Shown here piece by piece: positions 1 through 12,583 of a stretch of 64,000 nucleotides of DNA. The stretch's first letter is position 1; the number at the start of each line of letters is the position of its first letter. The stretch comes from Anagrus nilaparvatae (taxonomy: Eukaryota; Arthropoda; Insecta; Hymenoptera; Mymaridae), in assembly GCA_022575985.1 (NCBI GenBank), contig JAKSXM010000258.1, positions 186,001-250,000 of the forward strand, written 5' to 3'. The translations under genes and the position numbers were made by a program. Below the pieces are notes generated by a model. The model made no database searches and had not been told where the DNA came from. It saw only the letters and a list, made by a program, of their open reading frames with translations.

Positions 1-367
1 TAAAATCTCATTTTAAAATAGAAAATTCAAAAAATCAAGAAACTGAGAAAAAACTATCGTGCCGTGACTTTTGTTTTGCTTGATTAATAAATTTTTCTTA
101 AAATACAGTAAGAGAAAATTCAAGTCAATAATTAATAACTACCATAAGTGTCTGTGTGTGTGTGTGTGTGTAATAGAAAACTTGATCAGATTTCACAAGA
201 TTTTCTATTTTTTTTCAATATCTGAATATTCGATCTTAATTAAAGAAAAAATGTGATTTTTTAATGGAGTGAAGTTTTATTTTGTATTAAAAAGATAAAT
301 TACAGTGTAATAAAAAAAGGCGAAACGATTAAATTTTTAAATACAAAAAAAGGAAATTAAAAGAACC
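1..367. other. AT-rich non-coding DNA with a TG microsatellite
   Basis: No convincing coding sequence is seen. A TG dinucleotide run lies at about 152-171. The short open frame crossing it is low complexity and has no coding character. Confidence 0.6.
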
Positions 368-449
368 GGCAAACTGGATGCTACGGATGGTGCACCTCTT
401 CCCCCTCCACCGCCTCCTCCTGATATTACTGTCACTCAAGATGACCGGT
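368..449 (+). CDS. Orphan exon-like segment, proline-rich, gene unknown
   Basis: A short GC-rich island stands out of AT-rich DNA. In one frame it reads KLDATDG, then APL, seven prolines, then DITVTQDD and the first two bases of an Arg codon. It ends at a good donor (GTAAGC from 450). The frame is open upstream to a stop at 338-340 and has no ATG. An acceptor could be the AG at 362-363. I do not recognise the protein. It could be an internal exon of a gene entering from the left, or a far-upstream exon of the RapGEF gene. Its donor phase (two bases of a codon carried over) would even be in frame with a weak AG at about 40873 inside the first RapGEF exon, but that junction is speculative. Low-complexity proline makes homology hard to judge. 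Confidence 0.4.
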
Positions 450-3400
450 AAGCTCGGACTTTACCATAAAATAATTTTATTTTTAAGTGTCTTTTAATGC
501 GACGAGTTTTTCTTTGACTTTTGAGATTATTTTCTTGTATTGGCGCCGTACACGCGATTATTATCTTTGTTGGTTCAGACTGGGGAGGTACAGAAGAATT
601 TTATGTCGTTGAAAAAGCTATAATTCGTGTCAATGAGTTTCTGTTTTACGAATCTGTACAATTGTGCTTTTAATTCTAAGAAATAAAATTTTTATTATTG
701 TAGGCAAATAAAAGCTCTTGGAAATTTTTAAAATATAAATACTGATGTTGCATAGAAAAGTTTTACAGAATATTTTCTTTTGTTCCCATTATAACTTTTT
801 CTCAGAATTACTTGAACAACAGTTTTCCAATTTTCCAAAAACTTTGTAGAAATCCAATTTCAGTTAGAAAATGGTCCTTTGTTGGTGGGTTACGTAAGAA
901 AAATTCTTACAATCAGAATAAAGATCTTACAGGTTCAGTTTATAAATTGGTGCACATGGGAAATTTGAAACCTAATATTTGGGTCTTCAAATCGGTGCCC
1001 AAGTATTTTTTCCTGAAAGTACAAAATTTGGATCCTGCGTGTAGTATCACGTAATCAGACATCTGAAAAAAATAAAACCGAGCCAATTATTTTTTTAGAT
1101 AAATTCTAAAAAAAGTTTGATTCTATTCTATAACAGCTAAGATAGCAGAAATAACTTTTTGAATAAACCACTCTAAAAATACAAGGCGAATTTTTGATCC
1201 ATCAAACAGTTAACTAGCTTACTATAACTAATCTATTATTTAGGTACTTAAGATAAATTGATTACATAAAATATAAAAAATATTATAAGCCTCTTAGATA
1301 AATTTGCCCCAATTTCGTTTAACCTTAATATTTACCATTTTCACAAAATTAAACAATTTTTTAAGCTTATTTTTTTTTATTGAAATATAAATTTTGAAAT
1401 AATTTTTTAAATAAAAAATAGAATTAGGTTAATTGAGTATCAAATTTTATTTTTCAATATTTTCAATTTATTGAATTTGGTACACTGTTGGGAATCAGGA
1501 GGTCGATTTTCAAAGTTATGGCTGAATAAAACAAAATTTTGCAATTATTTAGACGTGTTCTGTGAAAGCTCATTTTTGTCAGAATTTTTACCCAAGTAAC
1601 TCCTATAACGGATCAAAATATGTGATGATAAAGATCTAATCGTTTGGATTTTGAATAATTTTCATTAATTTCATATTTTTTTAAACTGACCAGTTAGTGA
1701 GCATATTTTCAAATCACTAATTAACAAAAAACTCACTAAAAAATGAACTAAAATTCACTGAATTTCCCTCGCAATTTCCAACAGTATAAATTTTAATCTT
1801 CAAATACTAAAAAATATTACAAACAAAAAAAAAAAGCTTTGACAAAAAGAAATTTTTAATAAAAAAGCAGAAATCCCTTTGAATACGAACCAAATGACTA
1901 GCGACTGTTATTTTCGCTTTGAAGAACAAAAAAATGTTATTAATAAAATATTCTATTAATATAAAAAAAAAAATAAATCGTATTATTTAACGTTGTGATA
2001 TTAAGAAAGTTTTCGATCGATCGACTCTTTTTTATTGATTAAATAATACGCATTATTGGTTATTATTATTATTATTTTTATATAAAAAGGAAAATAATTG
2101 TAGAGCAATTTGTTGGGCAATTATCTGTATTCAATTATTTATTTATAAACTCAGCTTTTTATGGTATCAGAAGTTTATATTTAGGATTCAAGGACAAAAT
2201 TTTTTACGGTTAATGTCACCAAAATCTTATTTTAATTTGGTAACCTTGGAACTCTATAGCCCAGCTGAAAGCTCAATTGAAGCAAAAAAACTAACCTTTT
2301 GACATAAATTTTATAAATGCGTATTACTTTATCATAAAAAATTGATCCAATTTATAATTAATTAAAATCAATAAACACACACACAAATTTGAATTTAGTA
2401 AAAAAGTATAGAAAATAATGATTAATTCCTAATTAAAAAAAACGCGCGTATTTATGATATAACAATAAGCACGTGATTAGAGAAACTCTCGTGACTCGAT
2501 AAATATATGAAAAACCGATTATCAAAAGTCACGTGAATTTCGTTTTTTCCTAATACAAAATTTAAACAAAACGCTTCTAAAAAGTTTCTTACTGAATTTA
2601 GTCAAAAATTTAGTTTTATTTGACACTCAAAAAAGTTTTTTAATTTTCTTGTTTTTTTGTCCTCGCAATTTTAATGTCTGATTTGCTTCAAACACGTGTG
2701 TGTGTTTAGATAAAAGATGATATTGTAATTGGTATTCAGATTTATATTTTTTTTGCTATTTTATTGTGTTTTTCTTCCGGGAATTATTTTATTTTTTTAC
2801 CATTCAAAGGATTATTATTTTAATTGGGTTTGTGAAATACTCGATTAGATGATAGTTGTTGGTTGTTAGTGTTTTTATTGTAGTGTAGTGAAATTGTAAC
2901 TGTAGTTTTATAGTTTTTGACTAGAATTACACTTGATTTCTAGGTGACAAAATTTTAGTTTGCGAAAAATGGGGTTAAGGAATCCAACATAAATTTTTGA
3001 GACTCCAAGTTTTAATTTACGTAGTTCGTATTAAATCACCATTAACTCCCAGTACTAAAAAGACACGTTCAATATTAACCAACATTTTGCAATAGGAAAA
3101 AAGCAGCAATTTATGAAATTCAGACTAAAAATAAGTACTAATTCGAGAATCATTATAATATCCAACTCTATAACAATAATTAGTGACCTTGAAAAAGTTA
3201 GTAAAAAAAAATGTACATAAATGAAACTTTTTTATGGCAAATGCAAAAAAACAATGAAATAAAAAAATTTCCTAGAATATTTTACTGTTTACGCATGTAA
3301 AGTAAAAAATTTTAACGAAGTTGCCAAAAGTTTGAAATGCTTGTAATTTAATAGTAAAGAATTACTCGCCGAAATTATTTCATAAGGTATTCATAAATAA

Positions 3401-6400
3401 CAATAATTACATGATCCAATTGCATAAGAAAACATCTAATAGATATTTATGTACTTAAATCTGCATGCAGATGACACTTAATCAATAGAAAAAAAGTATC
3501 TTTCTAAAATAAACTTGTCAAAGTAAAAGATATACCTACTTTCTTTTTTCCAAGTTAAAAAAGTTTTTAATATACTTTGAAAAATTTAATATTTATGTCA
3601 GTCAAGTATGCTCAAAAACTACTTGAATATTAAACTTTTTTAATATTCAAATTTTTTAACTTTTTGAATGAGCATTTTGTATTTTCGTAGAATATTAACA
3701 ATTCTTGGGTCCAAGTAGGGTTATGGGTCGAAAATAGTTGGCTTTTTTGGGTAAATAAAACTTTGAAATAAAATAAAAAAAAAAATATTAATTTTAAAAC
3801 TGAAAATTTCAAAAAATTTACAACGTTAAACCCAAAAATATCTTTTGCAAAACTTGCAGGTAGATACCAAACAAAAAAAAAGGTAAATAAAAAAACAATA
3901 TTTATTTAACATAACCTCAAAAAATTCCTGTTTTTTACAATACTAAAAAAAAAAATTTGATATAAAATCTTATCAAATCTGCAAACGCAGCAAAAAGTCA
4001 AACAAATATGATTATTTGCATAGAAAGTTTTATGTTTAGTCTTGATAAAATATCATATTTTATAGTCTTCAGGTTTCTGCACTCTAAGTATTTTATCAAC
4101 TTTTCTATAAGGTTTCATTAAATATTAAATTTTGCATTGCTTGCTTTTATTGTAAACTAAATTCATAATGCGTGGGTGTCCTTACCATTGGTCTATCTTC
4201 ATTGTAAAATTCACTTAAAAAACTAATAAATTTAATTACCAAACAGTAGTAAATACTTGAAGAGACAGCAAATGTCGTTGCACTTAAATAAATTACTGTT
4301 TTTTGCATAAAAACTTGCATCATTTCCTTTTTTTATAAAAAAATGATACTTGAATAAATAACAGCAAAAAATCGCATAATTAAATATTTAGAAATAATAA
4401 AATGAATGAAAATTTTCTAGAAAATAACATAAGTGGAAAACGAGTATTAATCTTGAATTTATAAAAGAGCATTCAAGGCTATCGAGTGCATTCCTGGATT
4501 TCCATGCAAATTTTATCTTCAAATTAAGGATCTTTAATTCAACTTGATCAAGTAATTAATAAAAAATTTTTTTATTGGAAATACGAGCTTGAAAAGTAAA
4601 CTCGATGACATACTATTTCTTGAACTGATTTTTTTCTATTTGAAAAATTTAGGTCGTGTAGCGGTGGAAAATTCTCGTAAATACGATGTTTCGTTCTTGG
4701 CATACTATTTTTTTCCTTTTATTTATATTAAAAAATATTTTTAAAATTTGGATGAATTAATAAAATTTTTATACTAAAAAATAATTTTTTTACCATGCAA
4801 AATTTTATTAAAATACAAAAGGGTCAATGAAAAATAAAAGTCGGTCAATTAAATTTTGTTATTTAACAATGTTGTTATTAAAAAATAGTTTCGTGTCGAC
4901 AGAAAACAACATAATAACATCTCGGTGAAAAAATATTTTTTTTAATGACAATTATTCTGAGGTCGAAATGAATTTTTTTTACTTTTTGTGACCTTAACTC
5001 AGGGTAATTATGCTTGTAATTACGTTAGATTTGATCTTCTTTGTATTGAAATAAAAATTTCCTGGATTTTTTCAATTTCGGTAAAATTTGACATTTTTTT
5101 TTCTGTTTTTCGCTAAACCTAGTAAGAAATCTAAAAAGTCTAAAGCATAATAAGCTTGCGTAATTTTATATAACTTTATATAATTTTTCTCATAACGTCT
5201 AAAATCTTATACAATAACGATTTTTTTCAATATTTTAAAGCTGAAGAGATAAAATAAATTGTTGATTGTTAAAAATTCTAGAAACATATTTTTATATAAA
5301 TTTATCCTGACTACGTACACACATACACTGACAAGCAGCAGAAAATAATTGTATCTCTATTAGATTATCGAATTGAGATGCGATATTAATTTACGTCATT
5401 AAATTGAACGTTAGTAGAACGATTCTAGCTGTCTTGTATTTTCATTAACGTGAAGGATGCAGACATTCACTAATACATGCATAAACATGTTTATGTGTGC
5501 TTGTTATATTCACAGGCATAAGAAATCCTTTGAGGTAAAAGGAACTAACCTTAAAATTGGACTGAACACGCTGCAAAAAGTGGTTCCACTGAGGAAAAAA
5601 ATTTCAATATAGATCATTCTTTGGTTTGATTTTGAGATTATTTCCTTTTGAATCAAATAGATCCTTTTTCTTAGCTAACCCCTTTGATAAAAATACTTTT
5701 AAAAGTATTTCCAGGGGTTTTCAGGTAACCTGAAATCGAATTTGGCTCCAAAATTCAAAATGGCAATCATAAAAATTAGCCTGTACACTAAAAAAGTACT
5801 AAAAAAAATTGAATTCTAAAGTTTATTTGGAGGTTTTCGGATATGCTAAATTTGAATTTGATATAGAATTTCAATATGGCGAGTTTAAAATCGGCCAAAA
5901 ATACTTAAAAAAATTACTTTTAAAATTTTGTCAGGGCTTTTTTTTGTTATACAAATTTATAAAAATTTATTTGTTATACAAATTTCAAAATTAAAAATGG
6001 CGCCTCGTATCTAAATTGGCCAATTTTTGAAAAAATTACGTTGTATTTTCACCAAAAAAATAAAGTTTACTTGGAGATTTTTGAATGTGAATTTCTCATA
6101 AAAACAGCATTGAAGACCAAAACCCTTAGTTTCTAACTTCTGTTTAAAGTTACGCACAAGAATATTGAAAAAAACCTTCACATGTGTACTGCAAAAACAT
6201 TTCTATACAAATAAAAACACACGCAAACACAGAATCTGTATGTATGTGCAATAAAATTTTTATTCGTTAGCATGCATGTGGATAATAAAAAATGATAGTA
6301 AAAAAAAATCTATTTATTTGTATAGGACGCATTAAGGATAATCCATTAATCTTCAATTTTAAAATACCAGCAGAAGACAAATAATGGAATCTATTTTCTT

Positions 6401-8034
6401 TAAAATTTTATTAATAGATATTAAAAAGTACATAAAATATTTATTTATAAAGAAAATTTTTTTATATTCAGGGACAGAAAATACTTGTATTAAAAAATTA
6501 ATCGATACACGGAGAGTCTCTCTCTTTCTGTCTAATAAAATATAATTATTAAAAATATTTTTTAATTTATTTTAGAATTAGATTAATACAGTATTGGATG
6601 TTAAGAAGGTCGTTTTAATAAATATTTTTTTCATACAGAGTTAATTAGTTGTTCAATTTTTAACAATAAATTCTTCTAATAGGATGATTCAGTTTTATTT
6701 TGTTGACTTTCAAGATGCTGTATTAATTAATAACCTTGTAACACGAGATATTGTTTACAAAAACGAAAAAAACGCGTGCGAATACACCCACTATCAGAAA
6801 TTTATGATAACGAAATGTCGCAGTATTTTAGTGCCAAAATTTTTCAAGGACTTTTTTATCTTTAAATTCGTATAGGAAATAGAGCCAATTTTATCCTTAG
6901 CGTAGGAGATTTATTGCTTGGTTTATCTCTTAATGCGGTATTTTAATAATTTAAATAAATCTTTTCTATTTTGAAAAACAGAGCATACAATTGTCAATTT
7001 CGTTGTTAATAGAGCATAATTTATATCTAATATTTTCTATAGAAAGTTTAATAAAATTATTTATAGCAATTCTTATTTTCATATTTTTAAAGAAATTGTT
7101 TTGGTTCGGTCAGGTTCTTTTCACCAATTTTTGGGCACATCATCGAGCTATTTCACTAAAGCAATGTAGGTCGAGGTAACACGAAACAGCGTTCGCAGTA
7201 TTATAGGTTATGAGACTATTAATGAACTTTTGATTTTCAGCATCGTGTATAATATCATACAATACATAATTATTATTATTATTTTCGATATATTAATAGA
7301 GTTTATAATTAAATATTGAATGAAGAATATATTTATTGTTTTTGAAATTTCAATTGATGCTTTTCAACAATTTTGTTTGATTTTCGATTTTATTAATTAA
7401 AAAGTTGATAATTATGTACAAACTAGTCTCTCAGTGTATGAAAGTATTAATTAATATAGCATTAATGAAAAGTAAAACGTAAAAAACTGTATATAATTTA
7501 GTAGATCAGTAGCGCACCAAACATAAAATTTATTGAATCAATTACAAGTAGAAGAAAAACTTTCTACGTAACAAAAGTTGTTCTTTCAACTGTAAAGAAA
7601 AATAATTTTTCTCATGCCGTATGCATTGATTTATATTTAAAAAATCTTTAAATTAATTTATAGGTTATGAAATAAAATGCTGGTTTGGAGTTTCTAAGAA
7701 ATAACATTGATTTTGTTAGGCAACAAAAGAAAATGATGTACTTTTTTTTTAAACTTCAATTGTATTTACATTTTTTTGTTGAAAAAACAATCAGGAGATC
7801 CGATAGTTAAATCTAATCTTGAATTTATGTGCTATTGTAATAATGGGGTTTTAAGTAACAATATAGATAAGAGATTATCTTCTTAATGTATAAGTAAAAT
7901 TGATTTTAGGAAAAAGTGGTTTAGTCTAGACGTAACGAGTTTTACTCAACTTATTAAAGAAAGTTTTTAAATGGAATTTTAAGTTTAAAATAGTATATTA
8001 TGTAACGAATGCGTGAAAAATTGGAGTTGAGATA
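450..8034. other. Long AT-rich non-coding stretch
   Basis: No gene is supported. Open frames here are short, AT-driven and lack splice-consistent neighbours. A diverged pair of related blocks lies around 5720-6100, each with the phrase AAAGTTTA(C/T)TTGGAG and an 'AATGGCG'-like stretch, and looks like old repeat debris. A 16-base word (TGTAGCGGTGGAAAAT) at 4657-4672 recurs at 25467-25482. The stretch could be a long first intron or intergenic DNA. Confidence 0.6.
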
Positions 8035-9619
8035 TACTCCAGTCAAAATACGGGGGGGGGGGGGTTGTATTTTTACTGGCGAACATGAGATTTGCTTTAC
8101 TATATGTTTTTTGGGTCGCTGAACACGAAAATCGGGGTCATATCGTAAAGAAATGGGGGCTTCACCCCTAAATTTGCAAAAAACTACCCCAAAATGGGGT
8201 GTTTTTTACATAGTTGCACTTGGAGCGCTCAGATTTGCACCATATAGGTTTTTTGGGTCGCTGATCAAGAATTTCGACTTCTTTTTCATAAATAATTAAT
8301 ATTTCACCCCTAAATTAGCTAAAATTACCCCCCAAAAGTAGGTGATTTTGCTATTTAGGCACTTTGAGCAACCAGGATATGTCCATATAGGTTTTTCGGG
8401 TCGCTAATCAAGAATTTCGAGTTATTTTTCATAAAAATTCAATATTTCACCCTTTAATTAGCTAAAACTACCCCTTAAAAGGGTGTTTTTGCTATTTTCG
8501 CACTTTGTGCATCCAGGATATGTATATATATATAGGTTTTGTGGGTCTTTAATCAAGAATTTTGACTCCTTTTTCATAAATATTGAATATATCACACATA
8601 AAACTACTCCTAAAAGGTGTGTTTTTGCTATTTTCACACTTTTAGCATCCCGATTATGTCCATTCAGGTCCCTGGGCCGCTGATCAATAAAAATTTGTTC
8701 TTTTTTTTTATAAAAAATTAATACTTACCTGAAAAATAAATTATTATAGTGAAGGTAAAAATGAATAAATAAAACTTAATATTTTTTTTTTATAATGCAT
8801 GCTCAAGAAATACTTAAGAAAAATAAGTCTAAATTCTTGATTAGCGACGGAAAAATCCTATATGGACATATACTGGATGCTCAAAATGAACAATTAGCAA
8901 AAACACCCCTATTAGGGTCAGTTTTAGCTATTTTAAGGGTGAAATATTGAATAATTATGAAAAATAAGTCGAAATTCTTAATTAGCGACCCGAAAAACCT
9001 AAATGGACATATCCTGGTTGCTCAAAGTGCCCAAATAGCAAAAAAACCCCTTTTAGGGGTAGTTTTAGCTAATTTAAGGGTAAAATATGGAATATTTATG
9101 AAAAATAAGTCGAAATTCTTGATTAGCGACCTAAAAAACCTATGTGGACATATTCTGGTTGCTCAAAAAATCACCCCCTTTTCGGGGGTAATTTTAGCCA
9201 ATTTAGGGGTGAAATTTTAATTATTTATGAAAAATAAGCCGAAATTCTTAATCAGTGACCCAAAAAACCTATACGGACATATCCTTGTTGCTCAAAGTGC
9301 GAAAATAGCAAAAACGCCCCCTTTTCGGGGGTATTTTTAGCCAATTTAGGGGTGAAATTTTAATTATATAAGAAAAAAAAGTCGAAATTCTTGATCAGCG
9401 ACCCAAAAAACCCATATGGTGCAAATCTGAGCGCTCAAAGTGCAACTATGTAAAAAACACCCCATTTTGGGGTAGTTTTTTGCAAATTTAGGGGTGAAGC
9501 CCCCATTTCTTTACGATATGACCCCGATTTTCGTGTTCAGCGACCCAAAAAACATATAGTAAAGCAAATCTCATGTTCGCCAGTAAAAATACAACCAAAC
9601 CCGTATTTTGACTGGAGTA
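8035..9619. mobile_element. Foldback transposon-like element, 1585 bp, 3-bp target duplication
   Basis: The two ends are inverted copies: TACTCCAGTCAAAATACGG at the left and the complement, ending CTGGAGTA, at the right. The direct repeat ATA flanks both ends (8032-8034 and 9620-9622). The symmetry runs deep: about 200 bp next to each end are inverted copies, including a block with TTTTGGGTCGCTGA and AAATGGGG. Inside each arm the same block of about 130-145 bp is repeated in tandem in a diverged form (left-arm units near 8240, 8390, 8530 and 8660; right-arm units near 8820, 8957, 9098, 9228 and 9370, opposite orientation). A run of 13 G lies at 8052-8064. No transposase is present, so it is non-autonomous. 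A shorter relative is at 35135-35575. A 3-bp duplication of differing sequence argues against Tc1/mariner (TA); the superfamily is not identified. Confidence 0.85.
8230..9400. repeat. Diverged tandem sub-repeats of 130-145 bp in mirror-image arms
   Basis: Each unit holds a GCGACCCAAAAAACC-like word, then a segment reading TGGACATATCCTGGTTGC, then a short G/C hairpin of the CCCC..GGGG type and AATTTAGGGGTGAAAT. Left-arm units read the opposite way from right-arm units, and the mirror point is near 8740-8790. The frame open at 8957-9220 is only a by-product of this repeat. Confidence 0.8.
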
Positions 9620-9771
9620 ATAGGCGAAAATTACAAACAAATATAAATAGCAAAATCACGGTAAGGACCCGTCATTTAATTTTCTGCATGCCACTTTGTA
9701 ATATGATGTCAAAATAATATGTTGGAAATGTAAAATTGTTCTCATCTTAATTTCTAGTCACTTTTTTTATT

Positions 9772-10493
9772 TAGTTATCAAATGCATCCAAAAATTTTAA
9801 ATGGAGTAATAACGAACAAACCTCGAAAACGATTTTCAAGGTTTTATTCATTTTGAGTAATTAATGATATACTGCCCAAATCAACCAAAAAAATACAATT
9901 TTTTAATAAATATTGCTGAATGAGCCAAATTTTGGTATATCTATTTGGTTTTCGGGATCGCTGCTGACAATTGTGTAATAAGATTTTTAAATTCAAAATG
10001 GCGGACTCTAAATCCCGCATTTTTAAGTTTTTAACCTTTAAATAGGTAATTTAATAGCTATTTCAAACTTTTTAACGTATATTTACAAGCTTGATTTGAT
10101 CAAATCAAAAATCTCATTTTATAACCGTAATTAATGACTCCAAAAACTATAATTTGTTTTTAAAATGCCTGAAATAGCTTAAATTATCGATTTTGAGGTT
10201 AAAAACTTAGAAATGCGGGATTTCGAGTCCGCTATTTTAAATTCATAAAAATCTGATTTCAGAATCGTCAGTGACCTCAAATTGGCTCAATCGTTAATAT
10301 TTTTCAAAAAATTGTATTTTTTGGTTATTTTGTGAAATTTAACGCTAATTACTTAAAAATGTCCATCGGAAAATGGATAAAACCCTAGAAATAGTTTTTA
10401 GCGACCAAAAATACGTATGGTCCACTGGGTCTCAATTGGATCCATTATACTCGAACCTAAAATTTTTGGATGCAATTAACGTTGCTTTAACTA
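9772..10493. mobile_element. Inverted-repeat (MITE-like) element A
   Basis: A perfect 17-bp inverted pair, TGCATCCAAAAATTTTA, lies at 9783-9799 and 10458-10474. Outside it are weaker TAGTTA / TAACTA ends. Inner arms also mirror each other around a GCGGGATTT / AAATCCCGC pair near 10012 and 10220. The right-end phrase GGATGCA.TTAAC.TTG is shared with the element at 22094-22792, so the two are probably one family. No coding sequence is seen. Confidence 0.7.
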
Positions 10494-12183
10494 TTTTTTT
10501 TATAAACAAGATGATTTGCTAAACAATTGAAAGCTCTGCAGATTCTAAAACTACAATAATTCAAGATAATTGTCTCTCCGTAACTGAAACCATCTTAATC
10601 TTTCACCAGTTATTAACAACAAGCAATTAAACTTGACGTCAAAAGTTATAACAAAAGAAAAATAAAATTGTCACACTCTTCACAACCGATATAGAATCTT
10701 CAGGTCAGAGAACTTTCTTAAAAATTCGCTGCTGCAAAAAGTTGCATAACAAAAAAGTGTCTTTTGTTGTTACATAATAATAAAAAACTAAAGTATTTTT
10801 CTTTTTTCTTGTAGAATTATTATTTATTACGCGTGCATATTAAAACCATATAAATTAAAATAACGGAACTTTCTTTTCCTTATAGTATTTGACGTTTTTT
10901 TTTAAAGTACTTTGCACGAGTTATAAAAAGAACAATGTAAAACTACTGTTTTTGTAATATAGGAACTTCTTTGTAATTATTTTATTTTATGGTTTGAGCC
11001 ATAGTTAAATAAAACGATGATCAACATATTTTTTTAAATTATTGTATTTACGTAAATATTTGCTTTTATGACACGTGATTTTTTTTTTCTCTCGAATTAT
11101 ATAAAAATATTTTATTGTTTATTGTCTATTAAGTGTGCGTAACAATATAAAGTTCATAACTTTATAAGAGATTTACTTGGTAGGGTTTCTTATACTTGTG
11201 GCGTAAATTTATTATAATATAAATAGATAAAATAGAAAATTTTAATAAAAAATTGTTTTAAGGATAATTGGCAATTGTAATGACCAGAGGTTTTCAGATA
11301 ATAAATGAAGCTTTGTTTTGAGATATTTATAGATAGCCTATATATGGTTATTTTGATGACCTTGCGATTAGGGCCTAAATGAAAGTAAAATCGAAGAAAT
11401 GCTAGAAAATTGTGAAGCTATTGAAATATAGTGTATTCAAGTTGGATGATACGACACAATATAGACACTAGGTTTGCAAAATGTAACTAGCAGAAAGATG
11501 GATAAATGTGAAAAAAATCTTGGAGTTTACCAAAATGTTAAGAGCTTGAGCTGATGAAAGAGGTTTTTAAGCTTGGAGATTATTTTGTTTGAACTTTGTA
11601 CCTGAAAGAGACAATCAGGAGAAGTCTTTTCATTCATAATTCTGAAAAGCATAGAAATATTTATCTTGTCATCAATAAACCAACAGTATCAAAATATGAA
11701 AAACACTGTTGAGCAGTGGTTGGATAATTTAAGAACTCAAGTACCCTAATTTTAGTTTTTTAAGAATAATTCTGAATTTTTTTTAGTAATACTAAAAAAA
11801 TAATTAGAAATGACAAACCAGAAGATAATTGTGTTCTTTTGAGAAAAAATTGAAAAACAAATGACTCAACTGTGAATGAAATAAAGAATTCTGAGACATT
11901 TTAATGTGAAAATTACAATGAATAATGACATAAACCGCACTCATAGTTCAGAGTAATTAACCAATTTGTTTATCGTATGAATATTTCAAGTGTCTATAGA
12001 AGATGTCCATTAAATCAAGGATTATCCAGAAAACCAAAACAATTTGAAAAAGTAAAATTAGTTATGTACATTCATACACATGTTAAATTTAAAAAGCATA
12101 TTTTATTTTTGGTATCCAAGTCACGGATAGAATAATAATAAAATCGTTAATTCGTCTATACCGACGTGTTTCGAGACTTTTGT
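10494..12183. other. AT-rich non-coding DNA
   Basis: No supported gene, RNA gene or clear repeat boundary is seen in this stretch. Confidence 0.55.
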
Positions 12184-12205
12184 CTCATCTTCTGGGTAAA
12201 CTATT
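12130..12205 (-). ncRNA. Hammerhead-ribozyme-like motif at the element end
   Basis: Read on the - strand, the order is ACCCAGAAGATGAG, a stem GAGAC-AAAA-GTCTC, CGAAAC, ACGTC, then GGTATAGACG. That is the hammerhead order: GAUGAG, helix II, GAAA, then (G)UC at the cleavage position, with GGTA able to pair back to TACC. The usual CUGAUGA core is altered (CAGAAGATGA), so it may be inactive. Hammerheads are known in terminal repeats of Penelope-like elements, which supports the reading. The right copy at 14420-14450 has lost helix II. Confidence 0.4.
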
Positions 12206-12300
12206 TACACTTTTTTACACTAACATAACACATAAAAACACTTATTATATTTTACACTACGTGTGTTTAAAATCATTGCGTGCGCTCGCTGTGAAACCCC
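12184..12300 (-). repeat. Left inverted terminal repeat of the Penelope-like element
   Basis: It matches the right copy at 14317-14434 in opposite orientation over about 117 bp with few differences, for example the GCGAGCGC..CGCAATGATTTTAAACAC region. The two copies stop matching just outside the GAAGATGAG word. Confidence 0.8.
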
Positions 12301-12394
12301 GCGTGTCAAAAATTTTGTCAGACAACACACAGCTCAGTAATAACCGTTAAAAATAGCATTTCGGTAATAAATAAATTAAAAGATATAAAATTAT

Positions 12395-12583
12395 TACCGT
12401 CATATAAAATCGCATCTCTAAATATAGTAAATCTATATATTATAATCCTGTGTGCGAAACTATTGAAATTACAAAAAGCATCCTCTATAAAAATTGTCAA
12501 TTAACCAGCTTAGAAATTCATGAAATTATTGGCCTACTCGAAACTCTACTATCACAAAACTATTTTACATTTAATGGTTGTCT
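12395..12583 (+). pseudogene. Penelope-like reverse transcriptase, 5' fragment
   Basis: The frame is open for about 60 codons and includes YYNPVCETIEI and ILYKN..LTSLEIHEIIGLLE, ending in QNYFTFNG. This matches the part of the Penelope RT just before the GLAMGSPLS motif. It is cut at 12584 by an inserted element, and the rest of the RT resumes at about 13118. Confidence 0.7.

Noticed and set aside
812..1054. Open frame of 80 codons near the left end
   Set aside because: It starts from a non-ATG codon, has no splice-consistent neighbours and shows no motif; it is most likely chance.
8820..9400. Regularly spaced repeats that could look like a CRISPR array
   Set aside because: The units are 130-145 bp, diverged, mirrored on the other arm and part of a transposon-like palindrome in a eukaryotic setting.
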